From positions 310,001-374,000 of the forward strand of contig NZ_BMSX01000001.1 in assembly GCF_014649375.1 (NCBI RefSeq): 64,000 nt of DNA, written 5' to 3'. The notes under the pieces are model-generated. The model did no database searches and was not told the DNA's origin. It saw only the letters and a program-made list of their open reading frames with translations. Below are positions 1 to 7,715 of this stretch, one piece after another. The position numbers were made by a program, and so were the translations under genes. Source of the stretch: Streptomyces aurantiogriseus (GTDB taxonomy: Bacteria; Actinomycetota; Actinomycetes; Streptomycetales; Streptomycetaceae). The stretch's first letter is position 1. Every line of letters begins with the position of its first letter.

Positions 1-104
1 CAGCCCACCTTCAGCCAGTCGCCTCCGTCCGGGCAGTTGGGGAAGAACCGCTCGTACATCGCCCAGACGGTGGAGTGGTGGTTGTTCCTGAACCTCAGTG
101 ACAT
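1..104 (-). CDS. Hypothetical protein, N-terminal 34 residues only (cut by window edge)
   Basis: The reading frame starts at ATG 104 and runs off the left edge. A very good ribosome site, AAGGAGG, lies seven bases before the ATG, which fixes the start. The visible protein begins MSLRFRNNHHSTVWAMYERF and continues with aromatic and charged residues plus one Cys; there is no signal peptide or membrane segment. It lies 19 bp after the stop of the 66-residue gene at 124-324, so the two are probably one operon. I do not recognise the family from this fragment; the rest of the gene is outside the window. Confidence 0.7.
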   Translation of the reverse strand, partial: MSLRFRNNHHSTVWAMYERFFPNCPDGGDWLKVG

Positions 105-123
105 GGCCCGTCCTCCTTACACG

Positions 124-324
124 TCACACGGCGGGAGCTTGCTTGCGGACTGCGGGCTTGGTGCCGTTGGGCTGCGCTTCGGCGTTCATTCCGGAGGTGG
201 CGTGCGCCTCGCTGCGGCTCTCGCTGCCGCCTGCCGCCGTCGACACCCTGGCGGCCACCGCGCGATCCAGTGCTTCCTCTGTGGTCGCGGTGGTCTCGGC
301 CTGCGTGGAAGGCTCGTAATTCAT
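124..324 (-). CDS. Small hypothetical protein, 66 aa
   Basis: ATG at 324 is preceded by GGAG seven bases upstream, and the frame has typical high GC at third positions. The product is polar, rich in Ala, Thr, Glu and Ser, with no signal peptide and no membrane segment, and looks intrinsically disordered. The next gene on the same strand starts only 19 bp after its stop and has its own strong ribosome site, so co-transcription is likely. I do not recognise the family and infer no function. An alternative view is that it is a spurious frame, but the ribosome site and spacing argue against that. Confidence 0.5.
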   Translation of the reverse strand: MNYEPSTQAETTATTEEALDRAVAARVSTAAGGSESRSEAHATSGMNAEAQPNGTKPAVRKQAPAV

Positions 325-654
325 GGAAGTGCTCCAGACCTGGACCTGAAGGAAAGGGGTGCCCCGGGTCCCCGGCCCCGGGGATCGGGCTCAAGATGGC
401 CGCGTTGTCTGCGCAACACAGGCCGGACGAGTCCCACGCCTTCCATTCTGGGCCCGCACGCCCCATCCCGCATGCGGAGCCGGACGCGGCGACCAGGTCA
501 CACCGGACGTACTGCGGCGCTGGTCGATTCGGAGGCCCAACTCCGGTCGCTCCGAACGGGCTTCCGTAAGGTGGAGGCTGACCGTGTCACTGGGACCCGA
601 GCGTTCTCGTGACTTCGTCCTCCGGCTCACGAAGGAACCGCAAGGCGATCAGTC
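325..654. other. Intergenic region without a supported gene
   Basis: Open frames exist on both strands but none has a ribosome site with plausible codon use, so I call none. A GC-only inverted repeat (runs of CCCCGGG and CCCGGGG near 360-386) could act as a bidirectional hairpin. The promoters of the divergent genes at 324 (minus) and 655 (plus) must lie here; I see no clear -35/-10 pair. Confidence 0.4.
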
Positions 655-1209
655 ATGTACGCGCGGCTGTGGTTCCTCGTCCCCGCCTCAGGGCTCGCAG
701 CCGTCTGGCTCGCCCTCTACGAGCGCACGCCCGCCAAGGAGCCGCAGTTCTACATCCTGTGCCGCACCCCGGGGTCCCTCACGGCGGTCTCCTGGGGTGT
801 GGCCCTGTGCATCGTCGGTGCCGCGGCCGTGTCCGTCGTCGGAGCGGTTCGGGCTGTCAGGACGCCCTCACGTCGTCCCCTGCGTCCGGTGCTGCATCTG
901 ACGGTGACTCTGGTGCTCGCCGTGGGAGCGGACGGGCTGGACTCCCTGGGGAGCCGCATCGCCTATCGCACGGCGGTGAGCGAACGGGGTGCGGACCACG
1001 ACGCCTGCGAATACGGCTACCACGTCACTCCGGGGTGGCTCTTCTTCGTTCCCCCGGAGGTCCGTGATCAGTGGGCCGACGCCTCCACAAGGCAGCGGGC
1101 AGCCCCCGGCGTTCACGCCACCGCCACCGCGTCCCCCACCGACACCTTCCCCGGCCGCAGCACCGCGAAGTACGCGCCGAAGGCGATCCCGTCCGGCTCC
1201 CTTCGGTAG
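655..1209 (+). CDS. Hypothetical membrane protein, 184 aa
   Basis: ATG at 655 follows an AAGGCGATC stretch that can serve as ribosome site. Three hydrophobic segments are visible (about residues 5-21, 43-65 and 80-97), followed by a hydrophilic tail, so it is probably an integral membrane protein. I do not recognise the family. The last 32 codons (from about 1113) overlap the end of the convergent MOSC gene by 97 bp. The residues encoded there are compositionally unlike the rest (Thr/Pro/Ala-rich), so the natural stop may have been lost by a frameshift or 3' deletion and the tail may be read-through. Confidence 0.55.
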   Translation: MYARLWFLVPASGLAAVWLALYERTPAKEPQFYILCRTPGSLTAVSWGVALCIVGAAAVSVVGAVRAVRTPSRRPLRPVLHLTVTLVLAVGADGLDSLGSRIAYRTAVSERGADHDACEYGYHVTPGWLFFVPPEVRDQWADASTRQRAAPGVHATATASPTDTFPGRSTAKYAPKAIPSGSLR

Positions 1210-1805
1210 TCGGCGAGGGTACGCAGGGGCTCCGGGCCGGATCGGAGGCCCGTTTCCTGGTCGACCATCGTGATGGCGCAGCGGATGGTGCGCTCGGTGA
1301 AGGTGAGTTCGGCGTCGGCGAGGGACACGCGGCCGACACCGTCCTCCGTGTGGGGAGTCGGCCAGCCGTCGATCACCACGTTCGGGCGAAAGCGGTTCAT
1401 GGGGAGGGGTTCGGCGCCCCGCTCCATGAGCTTCCCGTTCAGCAGGTCCAGGCTGGCGCGTGAGACCACGTGGAGGCGGCCGTTGTTGCCGGCCGGCGGG
1501 CGGACCAGGCTGCTCGGTTCGCCCAGGACGTCCGTCAGCCAGACGTCGGCCCCGCTCCCGTCGGGCGGTACGTGCAGCGTCTCCCGGTCCGGGGCGCTGA
1601 GCCACAGCTCGCCGTCCTTCAGCTCGGGGGTGATCAGGGCGAGCGCCGGGTTGCCCCACTGCCAGCGGAAGTCGCCCTTCTCGTCGACGACCGCGTACGT
1701 GCGGTCGTCCCGCAGGCCGGTCGGTGTCACCTCCGCCTCCGTGACCGTGATTCCCGCACAGCCCTTCACCGGGTAGTACGTGATCTCCGCGACCCTCGCC
1801 GGCAT
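1113..1805 (-). CDS. MOSC domain protein (MOSC_N plus MOSC), 230 aa
   Basis: MOSC proteins bind molybdenum cofactor or its sulfurated form; relatives such as YcbX and mARC reduce N-hydroxylated compounds. The N-terminal beta-barrel starts with ITYYPVKGCAGI, the usual opening of MOSC_N, and the C-terminal half carries NRFRPNVVIDG and RCAITMVDQETG, including the conserved Cys that ligands Moco in this family. Length is a little short for the family, with no ferredoxin domain. I choose ATG 1805, preceded by GAGGGGG, over a TTG at 1811. It begins 13 bp after the O-methyltransferase stop, so both are likely one transcript. Substrate unknown. Confidence 0.85.
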   Translation of the reverse strand: MPARVAEITYYPVKGCAGITVTEAEVTPTGLRDDRTYAVVDEKGDFRWQWGNPALALITPELKDGELWLSAPDRETLHVPPDGSGADVWLTDVLGEPSSLVRPPAGNNGRLHVVSRASLDLLNGKLMERGAEPLPMNRFRPNVVIDGWPTPHTEDGVGRVSLADAELTFTERTIRCAITMVDQETGLRSGPEPLRTLADYRREPDGIAFGAYFAVLRPGKVSVGDAVAVA

Positions 1806-1818
1806 GCGCAACGCCCCC

Positions 1819-2499
1819 TCAGCCCGTCACCAGCGCCAGTACGAAACCGTCGTACCCCTTCTCGCCCACCGTCTGCACCGCCGTCGCCGTCAACCTCGGG
1901 TGCCCGGCGATGAGTTCGGTGAAGCGGCGGACGCCCCTCACGCGCGGGTCCTCGCTGTCCGCGTCCGTCACCGCGCCGTCGCGCACCACATTGTCGCCGA
2001 TGATGACGCTGCCGGGGCGGGTCAGGCGCAGGGCCCACTCCAGGTACTCCGGGTTCGAGGGCTTGTCCGCGTCGATGAAGACCAGGTCGAAAGGCGCCCC
2101 CGCCTCCCCTGCCTCCTCGGCCACCTTCGGCAGTGTGTCCAGGGCCTTGCCGACCCGTAGGTCCACCACCTCCGCCAGCCCCGCCCTCGCGATGTTCGCC
2201 GCCGCCACCTCCGCATGCCCCGGGTCCGCCTCCAGCGTCACCAGCCGGCCGCCCTCCGGCAGGGCGCGGGCCAGCCACAGCGTGCTGTAGGCGCCGAGGG
2301 TGCCGATCTCCAGGATCGTGCGGGCGCCCTGGATCCGGGCGAGGAGATGCAGCAACTTTCCCTGGTTGGGAGCGACCTGATGGGGCGGCAGGCCCGCGGC
2401 CTCGCTGCCCGCACCGGCCACCCCGAGGGCCTCGTCCTCCTCCACCAGCAGGGTGTTGAAGTAGTCGTCGACCGCCGTCCAGGTGTGGTGCTCCGCCAC
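1819..2499 (-). CDS. O-methyltransferase, catechol/caffeoyl-CoA type, 226 aa
   Basis: Predicted SAM-dependent O-methyltransferase of the class related to caffeoyl-CoA and catechol O-methyltransferases. The Rossmann core is visible: ILEIGTLGAYSTLWLARAL (SAM loop, about residues 63-80), an acidic LEAD at the end of strand 2, and DLVFIDADK followed by IIGDNVV, which in the family supply the metal-binding Asp and Asp/Asn residues. Start is GTG 2499 with AAAGGGGA just upstream. It heads a probable two-gene unit with the MOSC protein. The acceptor cannot be deduced from sequence. Confidence 0.9.
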   Translation of the reverse strand: MAEHHTWTAVDDYFNTLLVEEDEALGVAGAGSEAAGLPPHQVAPNQGKLLHLLARIQGARTILEIGTLGAYSTLWLARALPEGGRLVTLEADPGHAEVAAANIARAGLAEVVDLRVGKALDTLPKVAEEAGEAGAPFDLVFIDADKPSNPEYLEWALRLTRPGSVIIGDNVVRDGAVTDADSEDPRVRGVRRFTELIAGHPRLTATAVQTVGEKGYDGFVLALVTG

Positions 2500-2641
2500 C
2501 GGGTCCCCTTTCCCGTACAGGACAACTAGTGCGTTCCGTATGGGAACTTACCCCGCCTCCCGCCCCCGTCGGGCAAGTTTTTGCAGAAACCTGTGAGTCC
2601 CCGTGGGCTTCCGTACGTACTCCTGTGTGTCCGACCCCGCC

Positions 2642-2686
2642 GAGCACAGCGAGTACACCGAGTACGACGAGCACAGCGAGCACAGG
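2642..2686. repeat. Five 9-bp tandem units
   Basis: Five head-to-tail 9-bp units of the form GAGYACRNC (GAGCACAGC, GAGTACACC, GAGTACGAC, GAGCACAGC, GAGCACAGG) lie in the divergent intergenic region, 30 bp before the DUF4142 gene. They would be in its 5' untranslated or promoter region. Confidence 0.75.
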
Positions 2687-2715
2687 CGGTATCCCCTACC
2701 GGGCAAGGAGGAACG

Positions 2716-3504
2716 GTGCGTTTTTCGCGGAACGTGATGGGAACTGCCTTCGTGGGTGGCGCTCTCAGCCTGACCCTTGCAGCCCTCGCCTACCCGTCGA
2801 TGCTGGGACTCGAGACGACCTCGACGTCAGGTGACCGGATCATCGCCAACACGCAGTGGGGGCCGCTGACGGAGGCCGACCGGTCATTCGTCGTGGCCGT
2901 CCGGGCGGCCGGCCTCTGGGAGTACCCGGTGGGGTTCATCGGGCTGCAGAAGGGACAGAGCCCCGCGGTCAAGACCGCCAGCGAGCACCTGATCGACGGG
3001 CACGCGGCCCTGGACACCACCTGCCGCAAGATCGCACCGATGCTGAACATCACGATCCCCAACGTGGCCAGCCCGCAGCAGGTCGGCTTCGTCAGCAAGC
3101 TTCAGGCGGCCCAGGGCCAGCAGTTCGACATCGAGTTCGCCAACATCCTGCGCCAGACGCACGGTTCCATCTTCAACACCGTGGCGAAGATCCGGTCCAC
3201 CACCAAGAACACGCTCGTGCGGGCGCTGGCCGACCAGGCCAACGACACCGTTCTCGACCACATCACGGTGATGGAGAAGACCGGCATGGTCGACTTCGAC
3301 CAGACGCTCTTCAACCAGACCACCCCGCCGAAGCTGCCCCAGGCGGACCTGACCCCGCCGGTGCCGGCCGCGGGCGAGCAGATGATCGTCCTCACTCCGC
3401 CGCCGACCGCCACGTCCACCCCCGTGGACATCGACGCCGCGTCCGTGGCGGGCGGGGTGACCCCGGCGCCGGCGCCCACGGCAGGGGGTGTAGTAGGACA
3501 GTAG
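2716..3504 (+). CDS. DUF4142 exported protein, 262 aa
   Basis: GTG 2716 is chosen because AAGGAGG lies five bases upstream and because the product then begins with a basic n-region and a hydrophobic stretch (about residues 8-28), a signal peptide or anchor. The central part (about residues 45-190) is the helical DUF4142 fold, with the recurrent pattern of His-Leu and Asp-His in the helices, e.g. ASEHLIDGH and DHITVMEK. The last 60 residues are Pro/Thr/Ala-rich. DUF4142 proteins are exported, ferritin-like four-helix proteins of unknown function. It ends 8 bp from the convergent alpha-glucosidase stop. Confidence 0.85.
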   Translation: MRFSRNVMGTAFVGGALSLTLAALAYPSMLGLETTSTSGDRIIANTQWGPLTEADRSFVVAVRAAGLWEYPVGFIGLQKGQSPAVKTASEHLIDGHAALDTTCRKIAPMLNITIPNVASPQQVGFVSKLQAAQGQQFDIEFANILRQTHGSIFNTVAKIRSTTKNTLVRALADQANDTVLDHITVMEKTGMVDFDQTLFNQTTPPKLPQADLTPPVPAAGEQMIVLTPPPTATSTPVDIDAASVAGGVTPAPAPTAGGVVGQ

Positions 3505-3512
3505 GGCTCCCC

Positions 3513-5225
3513 CTACGCCAGCCACACCGTCGTGTCCGGGCCGATCCGGCCCTCGCCGTCCAGGGGGACGCTCGCCAGCAGCACCTCCCCGGGCGGCAAC
3601 GCGACGGGGGTGTCCGACAGGTTCGCCACACACCGCCAGCCGTCGGAGCGTGCGAAGGCCAGCACGCCGGGCGGGGTGTCCTCCGCCCAGCTCAGCTCCT
3701 CGCCCTCCAGCAGCTTGCGGCGCAGGCGCAGGGCCGTGCGGTACAGCTCCAGCGTGGAGCCGTCCACGCCGTCCTGCGCCTCGACGGCGTACCGCGCGAA
3801 GGACGCGGGCTGCGGCAGCCACGCGCCGCCCGCGCCGAAGCCGTACGACGGCCCGGTCGTCGTCCACGGCAGCGGCACCCGGCAGCCGTCGCGGCCCTTG
3901 CGGACCCGGCCCGTCTGTTCCCAGAGCGGGTCCTGGAGGACCTCCACGGGCAGGTCGGCGACCTCGGGCAGGCCGAGTTCCTCGCCCTGGTAGACGTACG
4001 ACGATCCCGGCAACGCCAGCATCAGCAGGGTGGCCGCGCGGGCGCGGCGCAGGCCGGCTTCCTCGTCGACGGGCGGGGCGTGGCCGCCGGAGAGCAGCCA
4101 GGCGTTCTCGTCGGTGCCCGGCGGGAGCATCAGCCGGGAGGCGTGGCGGACGACGTCGTGGTTGGACAGGACCCAGGTCGCGGAGGCGCCCACGGCACGG
4201 GCGGTGGCGAGCGACGCCGTGATGACCTCGCGGATCGCCGCCGCGTCCCAAGCGGCCTGCAGGTACTCGAAGTTGAAGGCCTGGTTCAGCTCGTCGGGGC
4301 GGGCGTACAGGGCGCGGCGGGCGCCCGGGACCCAGGCCTCGGCGACCGCCGTGCGGGGCGGGGAGTAGCTGTCCAGGACGCGGCGCCAGTCGCGGTAGAT
4401 CGCGTGGACCTCGTCGCGGTCGTAGAAGGGGTGGGTGCCCGGGGCGAGAGCCGCCAGGGAGTCCTCGGCGCTCAACTCCGGGGCGCCGAGGTCCCGTAGC
4501 GGCTCGCTCAGGTCCTTGGCGAGGGCGTGGGCCACGTCGACGCGGAAGCCGTCGACGCCTCGGTCGGACCAGAAGCGCAGGGTGGTGCGGAAGTCCTCGC
4601 GGACCTCCTCGTGGTCCCAGTCGAGGTCGGGCTGCTCGGGGGCGAAGAGGTGCAGGTACCACTGGCCGTCGGGGACACGCTGCCAGGCGCTGCCGCCGAA
4701 GACGGACTGCCAGTCGGTGGGCGGGAGTTCGCCGTGCGTGCCGCGACCGTCGCGGAAGACGTAGCGGTCGCGGGCGGGTGAGCCGGGGCCGGCGGCGAGC
4801 GCCTCCTGGAACCAGACGTGACGGTGGGAGGTGTGGTTGGGGACGAGGTCGACGATCACCTTCAGGCCGAGGCGGTGGGCCTCGGCGACCAGGGCGTCGA
4901 AGTCGTCCAGGGTGCCCAGGCGGGGGTCGACGTCCCGATGGTCGATGACGTCGTAGCCGCCGTCGGCCAGTTCGGAGGGGTAGAACGGGCTGAGCCAGAG
5001 CGCGTCGACGCCGAGGGCGGCGAAGTGGGACAGCCGGTCGGTGACGCCCTTCAGGTCGCCGAGGCCGTCGCCGTCGGCGTCGGCGAAGCTGCGCGGGTAC
5101 ACCTGGTAGACGACGGTTTGGCGCCACCAGTCGGGGTTGCGGGTGGAGAGGTCGGTCGCGGGGGCGGTCACGGCATCGGTCTCGTGGTCGGGCGCGAAGT
5201 CGGTCACGCAGAGGAGACTGTCCAC
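3513..5225 (-). CDS. Alpha-glucosidase, GH13 family, 570 aa
   Basis: Cytoplasmic glycoside hydrolase of family 13 acting on alpha-1,4 or alpha-1,6 glucosidic bonds in short maltooligosaccharides or isomaltose. The four conserved regions are present: DLVPNHTS (region I), GFRVDVAHAL with the nucleophile Asp (II), VAEAW with the general acid Glu (III) and LSNHD (IV). The N-terminal WWRQTVVYQVYPRSF is typical of oligo-1,6-glucosidase/AglA-type enzymes. The GTG at 5225 has no convincing ribosome site; an in-frame GTG at 5207 (V7) is an alternative and both lie before the domain. No sugar transporter genes are adjacent, so it is an orphan here. Confidence 0.92.
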   Translation of the reverse strand: MDSLLCVTDFAPDHETDAVTAPATDLSTRNPDWWRQTVVYQVYPRSFADADGDGLGDLKGVTDRLSHFAALGVDALWLSPFYPSELADGGYDVIDHRDVDPRLGTLDDFDALVAEAHRLGLKVIVDLVPNHTSHRHVWFQEALAAGPGSPARDRYVFRDGRGTHGELPPTDWQSVFGGSAWQRVPDGQWYLHLFAPEQPDLDWDHEEVREDFRTTLRFWSDRGVDGFRVDVAHALAKDLSEPLRDLGAPELSAEDSLAALAPGTHPFYDRDEVHAIYRDWRRVLDSYSPPRTAVAEAWVPGARRALYARPDELNQAFNFEYLQAAWDAAAIREVITASLATARAVGASATWVLSNHDVVRHASRLMLPPGTDENAWLLSGGHAPPVDEEAGLRRARAATLLMLALPGSSYVYQGEELGLPEVADLPVEVLQDPLWEQTGRVRKGRDGCRVPLPWTTTGPSYGFGAGGAWLPQPASFARYAVEAQDGVDGSTLELYRTALRLRRKLLEGEELSWAEDTPPGVLAFARSDGWRCVANLSDTPVALPPGEVLLASVPLDGEGRIGPDTTVWLA

Positions 5226-5478
5226 TTTGCCGGGTAAGGCAACGTCCGCACCATCCGGATCGGATCATTCCTCACGTGGGGAAGTCGTGACGGATTCTTG
5301 AACTCCCCCTCCATAGCCCCAGGTTGACAGCGGTCTGTCGTGAGCCGCACGATGTGGCCACACCGTGGCGCATGTGACCAATGGGCCCAGTGTTTCTTCT
5401 GATCTGACCCGTCACCCCGGCCGTCGCCGACCCGGCCTCCGCCGTCCCGTGACGGGCACTCGCCAAGATGGGATTCGC

Positions 5479-6441
5479 ATGTCCATAGCGAGACGTGTTT
5501 CCGTGCGCCGCCTGCTGGGGACGGGCGCCGCATCGCTCGCCCTGTGCACCGCGTCCGTCGCCGCCGCCTCCGGGGCCTGGGCCTCCGAGACGCCCGGCGG
5601 CGACGGCTGGAAGTCCGGCGGCCAGTACCAGCCGGGGACCGGTGCGGGCACCGAGACGGAGACCGACCGCTGCCAGTTCTCGCTCGACGGCAAGAACTTC
5701 TTCGACTCGGTGAAGGTCGACGACCAGAACCTGAAGCCGACCGACGACGGCAAGGTCCACATCACGGTCCGGGCCGCCGACAACGCCACCACCTGCACGG
5801 CCTCCCTGGCCTCCTACCTGGCCCACGGCCCGGACTTCCGCACCTCCGGCGAGCAGGTCTTCGTCGACTTCGACACCGTGACGGTCAAGCCCGGCAAGAC
5901 CGACACCCTCGACATCGCCGTCCCGGACGCCGGGTGCTACGCGCAGATCGACCTCTACCGCGGCGCGGTGAAGTTCGACGGCAAGCTCGACGCGAAGGAC
6001 GGCTTCGAGCACGGGGACCTGCCCAAGGGCCCGGACCGCCCGGTCATCAAGGACAAGCTGATCGCGGCCTGGAACGGCGGCTCGAAGGACTGCACGCCCA
6101 CCGAGCAGCCGCCGGCCGAGCAGCCGCCGGCCTCCCCGCCGGCCGACACCCCGCAGTCGCCGTCGGCCCCGGCCTCCGAGCCCCCGTCCGAGCCCGCCTC
6201 TGAGAGCCCGTCGGGGACGCCGTCGGAGACGCCGTCCGAGTCCCCGTCGACGTCCACCCCGACGCCCAGCGCCTCGGAGTCCAGCACCGCCCCGGCGCCC
6301 ACCCCCAACGGCGGTGGCGGCGACCTCGCCGAGACCGGCGCCAACGGCAGCACCGGCGTGATCGTCGGCGGCGCCGCGGCCCTGCTGGCGGGCGGCGCGG
6401 CGATCGTCCTGGCGACGCGCCGGCGGAAGGCGACGCGCTGA
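5479..6441 (+). CDS. LAETG-anchored cell-surface protein, 320 aa
   Basis: Starting at ATG 5479 gives a twin-Arg-like n-region (RRVSVRRLLG), a hydrophobic core and a cut site near AWA (residue about 35): a secreted protein. An extracellular beta-rich domain with one Cys pair candidate follows to about residue 205, then a Pro/Ser/Glu/Thr-rich stalk of about 75 residues with PPAEQPPA duplicated. The C-terminus has LAETG, a hydrophobic helix and RRRKATR, the class E sortase (LAXTG) wall-anchoring signal of Streptomyces. The function of the head domain is unknown. The gene is followed by an interspersed repeat and a strong hairpin. Confidence 0.85.
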   Translation: MSIARRVSVRRLLGTGAASLALCTASVAAASGAWASETPGGDGWKSGGQYQPGTGAGTETETDRCQFSLDGKNFFDSVKVDDQNLKPTDDGKVHITVRAADNATTCTASLASYLAHGPDFRTSGEQVFVDFDTVTVKPGKTDTLDIAVPDAGCYAQIDLYRGAVKFDGKLDAKDGFEHGDLPKGPDRPVIKDKLIAAWNGGSKDCTPTEQPPAEQPPASPPADTPQSPSAPASEPPSEPASESPSGTPSETPSESPSTSTPTPSASESSTAPAPTPNGGGGDLAETGANGSTGVIVGGAAALLAGGAAIVLATRRRKATR

Positions 6442-6490
6442 CGCTCCGCTGGGGTGCCGCGATGTGTCGTCAGTCGTCTGCGGCATCGTC

Positions 6491-6540
6491 GTGGCTGGTC
6501 GCGCAGTTCCCCGCGCCCCTTCGGGGCGCTGCCGAACTGC
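6491..6540. repeat. Interspersed Streptomyces palindromic repeat
   Basis: GGCTGGTCGCGCAGTTCCCC, then GCGCCCC-TTC-GGGGCGC, then GCCGAACTGC. I recognise this from many Streptomyces intergenic regions, always in short palindromic form. It lies just after the LAETG gene. Confidence 0.7.
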
Positions 6541-6586
6541 AGCGACCCGACCTGCTCAAAACGCGCCAGCAGCGGGATCAGTGACT

Positions 6587-6623
6587 CGACGCCGGCCGGG
6601 CCGTGGGAAACCGGCCGGCGTCG
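6587..6623. terminator. Bidirectional hairpin terminator
   Basis: Perfect 13-bp arms CGACGCCGGCCGG / CCGGCCGGCGTCG with an 11-base loop, between the convergent LAETG gene and the nucleoside hydrolase. There is no long T-run, as usual in actinobacteria. Confidence 0.75.
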
Positions 6624-6659
6624 TTCGCTGACCCCGGGCGCTGCGGGCTGCCGCGGCTG

Positions 6660-7619
6660 TTACGGCTTCTCCACCGTCGTCAGCCACAGATTCACGTACC
6701 GCTCGACGTCGACGCCCAACGCCACGTCCACCAGGGCCTGTTCGCGGGGGCCCCCATGGATCTCGGACTCGCCGGGGCGGGGGCGGCGGTCGACGATCGT
6801 CTGGCCTCGGGTGGGTCCGGGGGCCAGGGAGACCTCGACCGGGAGCAGTTCGGTGGTCAGGCCCTCCGGGTCGGCGACCGCGCAGACGGCGCCCGCGTCG
6901 CCGAGGCCACCCGCGGGGGCGGGGTCGTCGGAGGCGGCCGGGTCGCGGTGGGCGAGGAGTTCGCCGGCCAGACGGAGGCGGGGCTCGGAGCTCGTGCGCA
7001 GCCGCCGGACGTCCGCGGCCGGGACGACGACCTGCCGGAACACGTCCAGGCCGTACATCGTGATCGGCACCCCGGCGGTCAGCAGGATCGCGGCCGCCTC
7101 CGGGTCGTGCCACACGTTGAACTCCGCGACCGGCGTGGCGTTCCCGATCTCCACCGCGCCGCCCATGAACACGATCCGCTCGATGTTCCGCACCACCTCC
7201 GGGTGCGTACGCAGAAGCAGGGCGATGTTGGTCAGCGGCGCGGTGGGGATGAGGATGACCGGGCGCGGCGAGGCGAGGATCTCCCGCCGCAGCAGCGTCA
7301 CCGCGTCCACGTCGACAGGGCGCCGGGTCGGTGCGGGCAGCCCGAGGTCGCCCATCCCGTCCTGCCCGTGCACCGGGGAGGTGCGCAGCGGCTCGATCAG
7401 CGGACACTCGGCGCCCCGGGCCACCGGGATGTCACCGGCGCCGGCCTGCTCCAGCACGGTCAGGGTGTTGCGGACCACCCCGTCCACGCCGGTGTTCCCG
7501 GCCACGCAGGTCACCGCGCGCACATCGAGACCGGGATGCCGTACGGCGAACAGCAGGGCCAGGGCGTCGTCGACGCCCGTGTCGCAGTCGATGATCACCG
7601 GGATGGGCCGACCGGTCAC
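6660..7619 (-). CDS. Inosine-uridine preferring nucleoside hydrolase family, 319 aa
   Basis: Hydrolyses the N-glycosidic bond of nucleosides, giving base and ribose, in purine/pyrimidine salvage. The N-terminal IIDCDTGVDDA cluster supplies the Ca2+-binding aspartates; GNTGVD, HGQDGMG and EFNVWHDPEAA are the other family blocks. Near residue 245 the usual catalytic His-Asp pair reads GLGDAGAV, so the Asp (Ca ligand) is kept but the His is replaced by Gly, which may change substrate range or activity. Start is GTG 7619 with GGAGAGAGGAGC upstream. It lies 96 bp downstream of thrS2 on the same strand, with a small repeat cluster between them. Confidence 0.88.
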   Translation of the reverse strand: MTGRPIPVIIDCDTGVDDALALLFAVRHPGLDVRAVTCVAGNTGVDGVVRNTLTVLEQAGAGDIPVARGAECPLIEPLRTSPVHGQDGMGDLGLPAPTRRPVDVDAVTLLRREILASPRPVILIPTAPLTNIALLLRTHPEVVRNIERIVFMGGAVEIGNATPVAEFNVWHDPEAAAILLTAGVPITMYGLDVFRQVVVPAADVRRLRTSSEPRLRLAGELLAHRDPAASDDPAPAGGLGDAGAVCAVADPEGLTTELLPVEVSLAPGPTRGQTIVDRRPRPGESEIHGGPREQALVDVALGVDVERYVNLWLTTVEKP

Positions 7620-7637
7620 GGCGGCGCTCCTCTCTCC

Positions 7638-7710
7638 GTGTACGAGATGCGTTCGAGTCTCCGCGGACGAGACGTGTTCGAGCCAGGTGCTCGAGCCAGG
7701 TGTACGAGAG
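7638..7710. repeat. Short degenerate direct repeats between thrS2 and nucleoside hydrolase
   Basis: TACGAGATGCGTTCGAG recurs as GACGAGACGTGTTCGAG, and GCCAGGTGCTCGAGCCAGGTG contains two copies of CCAGGTG. Nothing else is seen in this 96-bp spacer. Confidence 0.5.
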
Positions 7711-7715
7711 CGACC

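Noticed and set aside
391..630. Minus-strand ORF of 79 codons in the first intergenic region
   Set aside because: No ribosome site, Arg/Ser/Pro-rich translation typical of a shadow frame.
2884..5268. Very long minus frame opposite and across the alpha-glucosidase
   Set aside because: Arg/Pro-rich out-of-frame translation of the glucosidase; no domain.
5226..5478. MalR-type operator upstream of the alpha-glucosidase
   Set aside because: I looked for the CTTGCAG-type repeats of Streptomyces maltose operators and found none.
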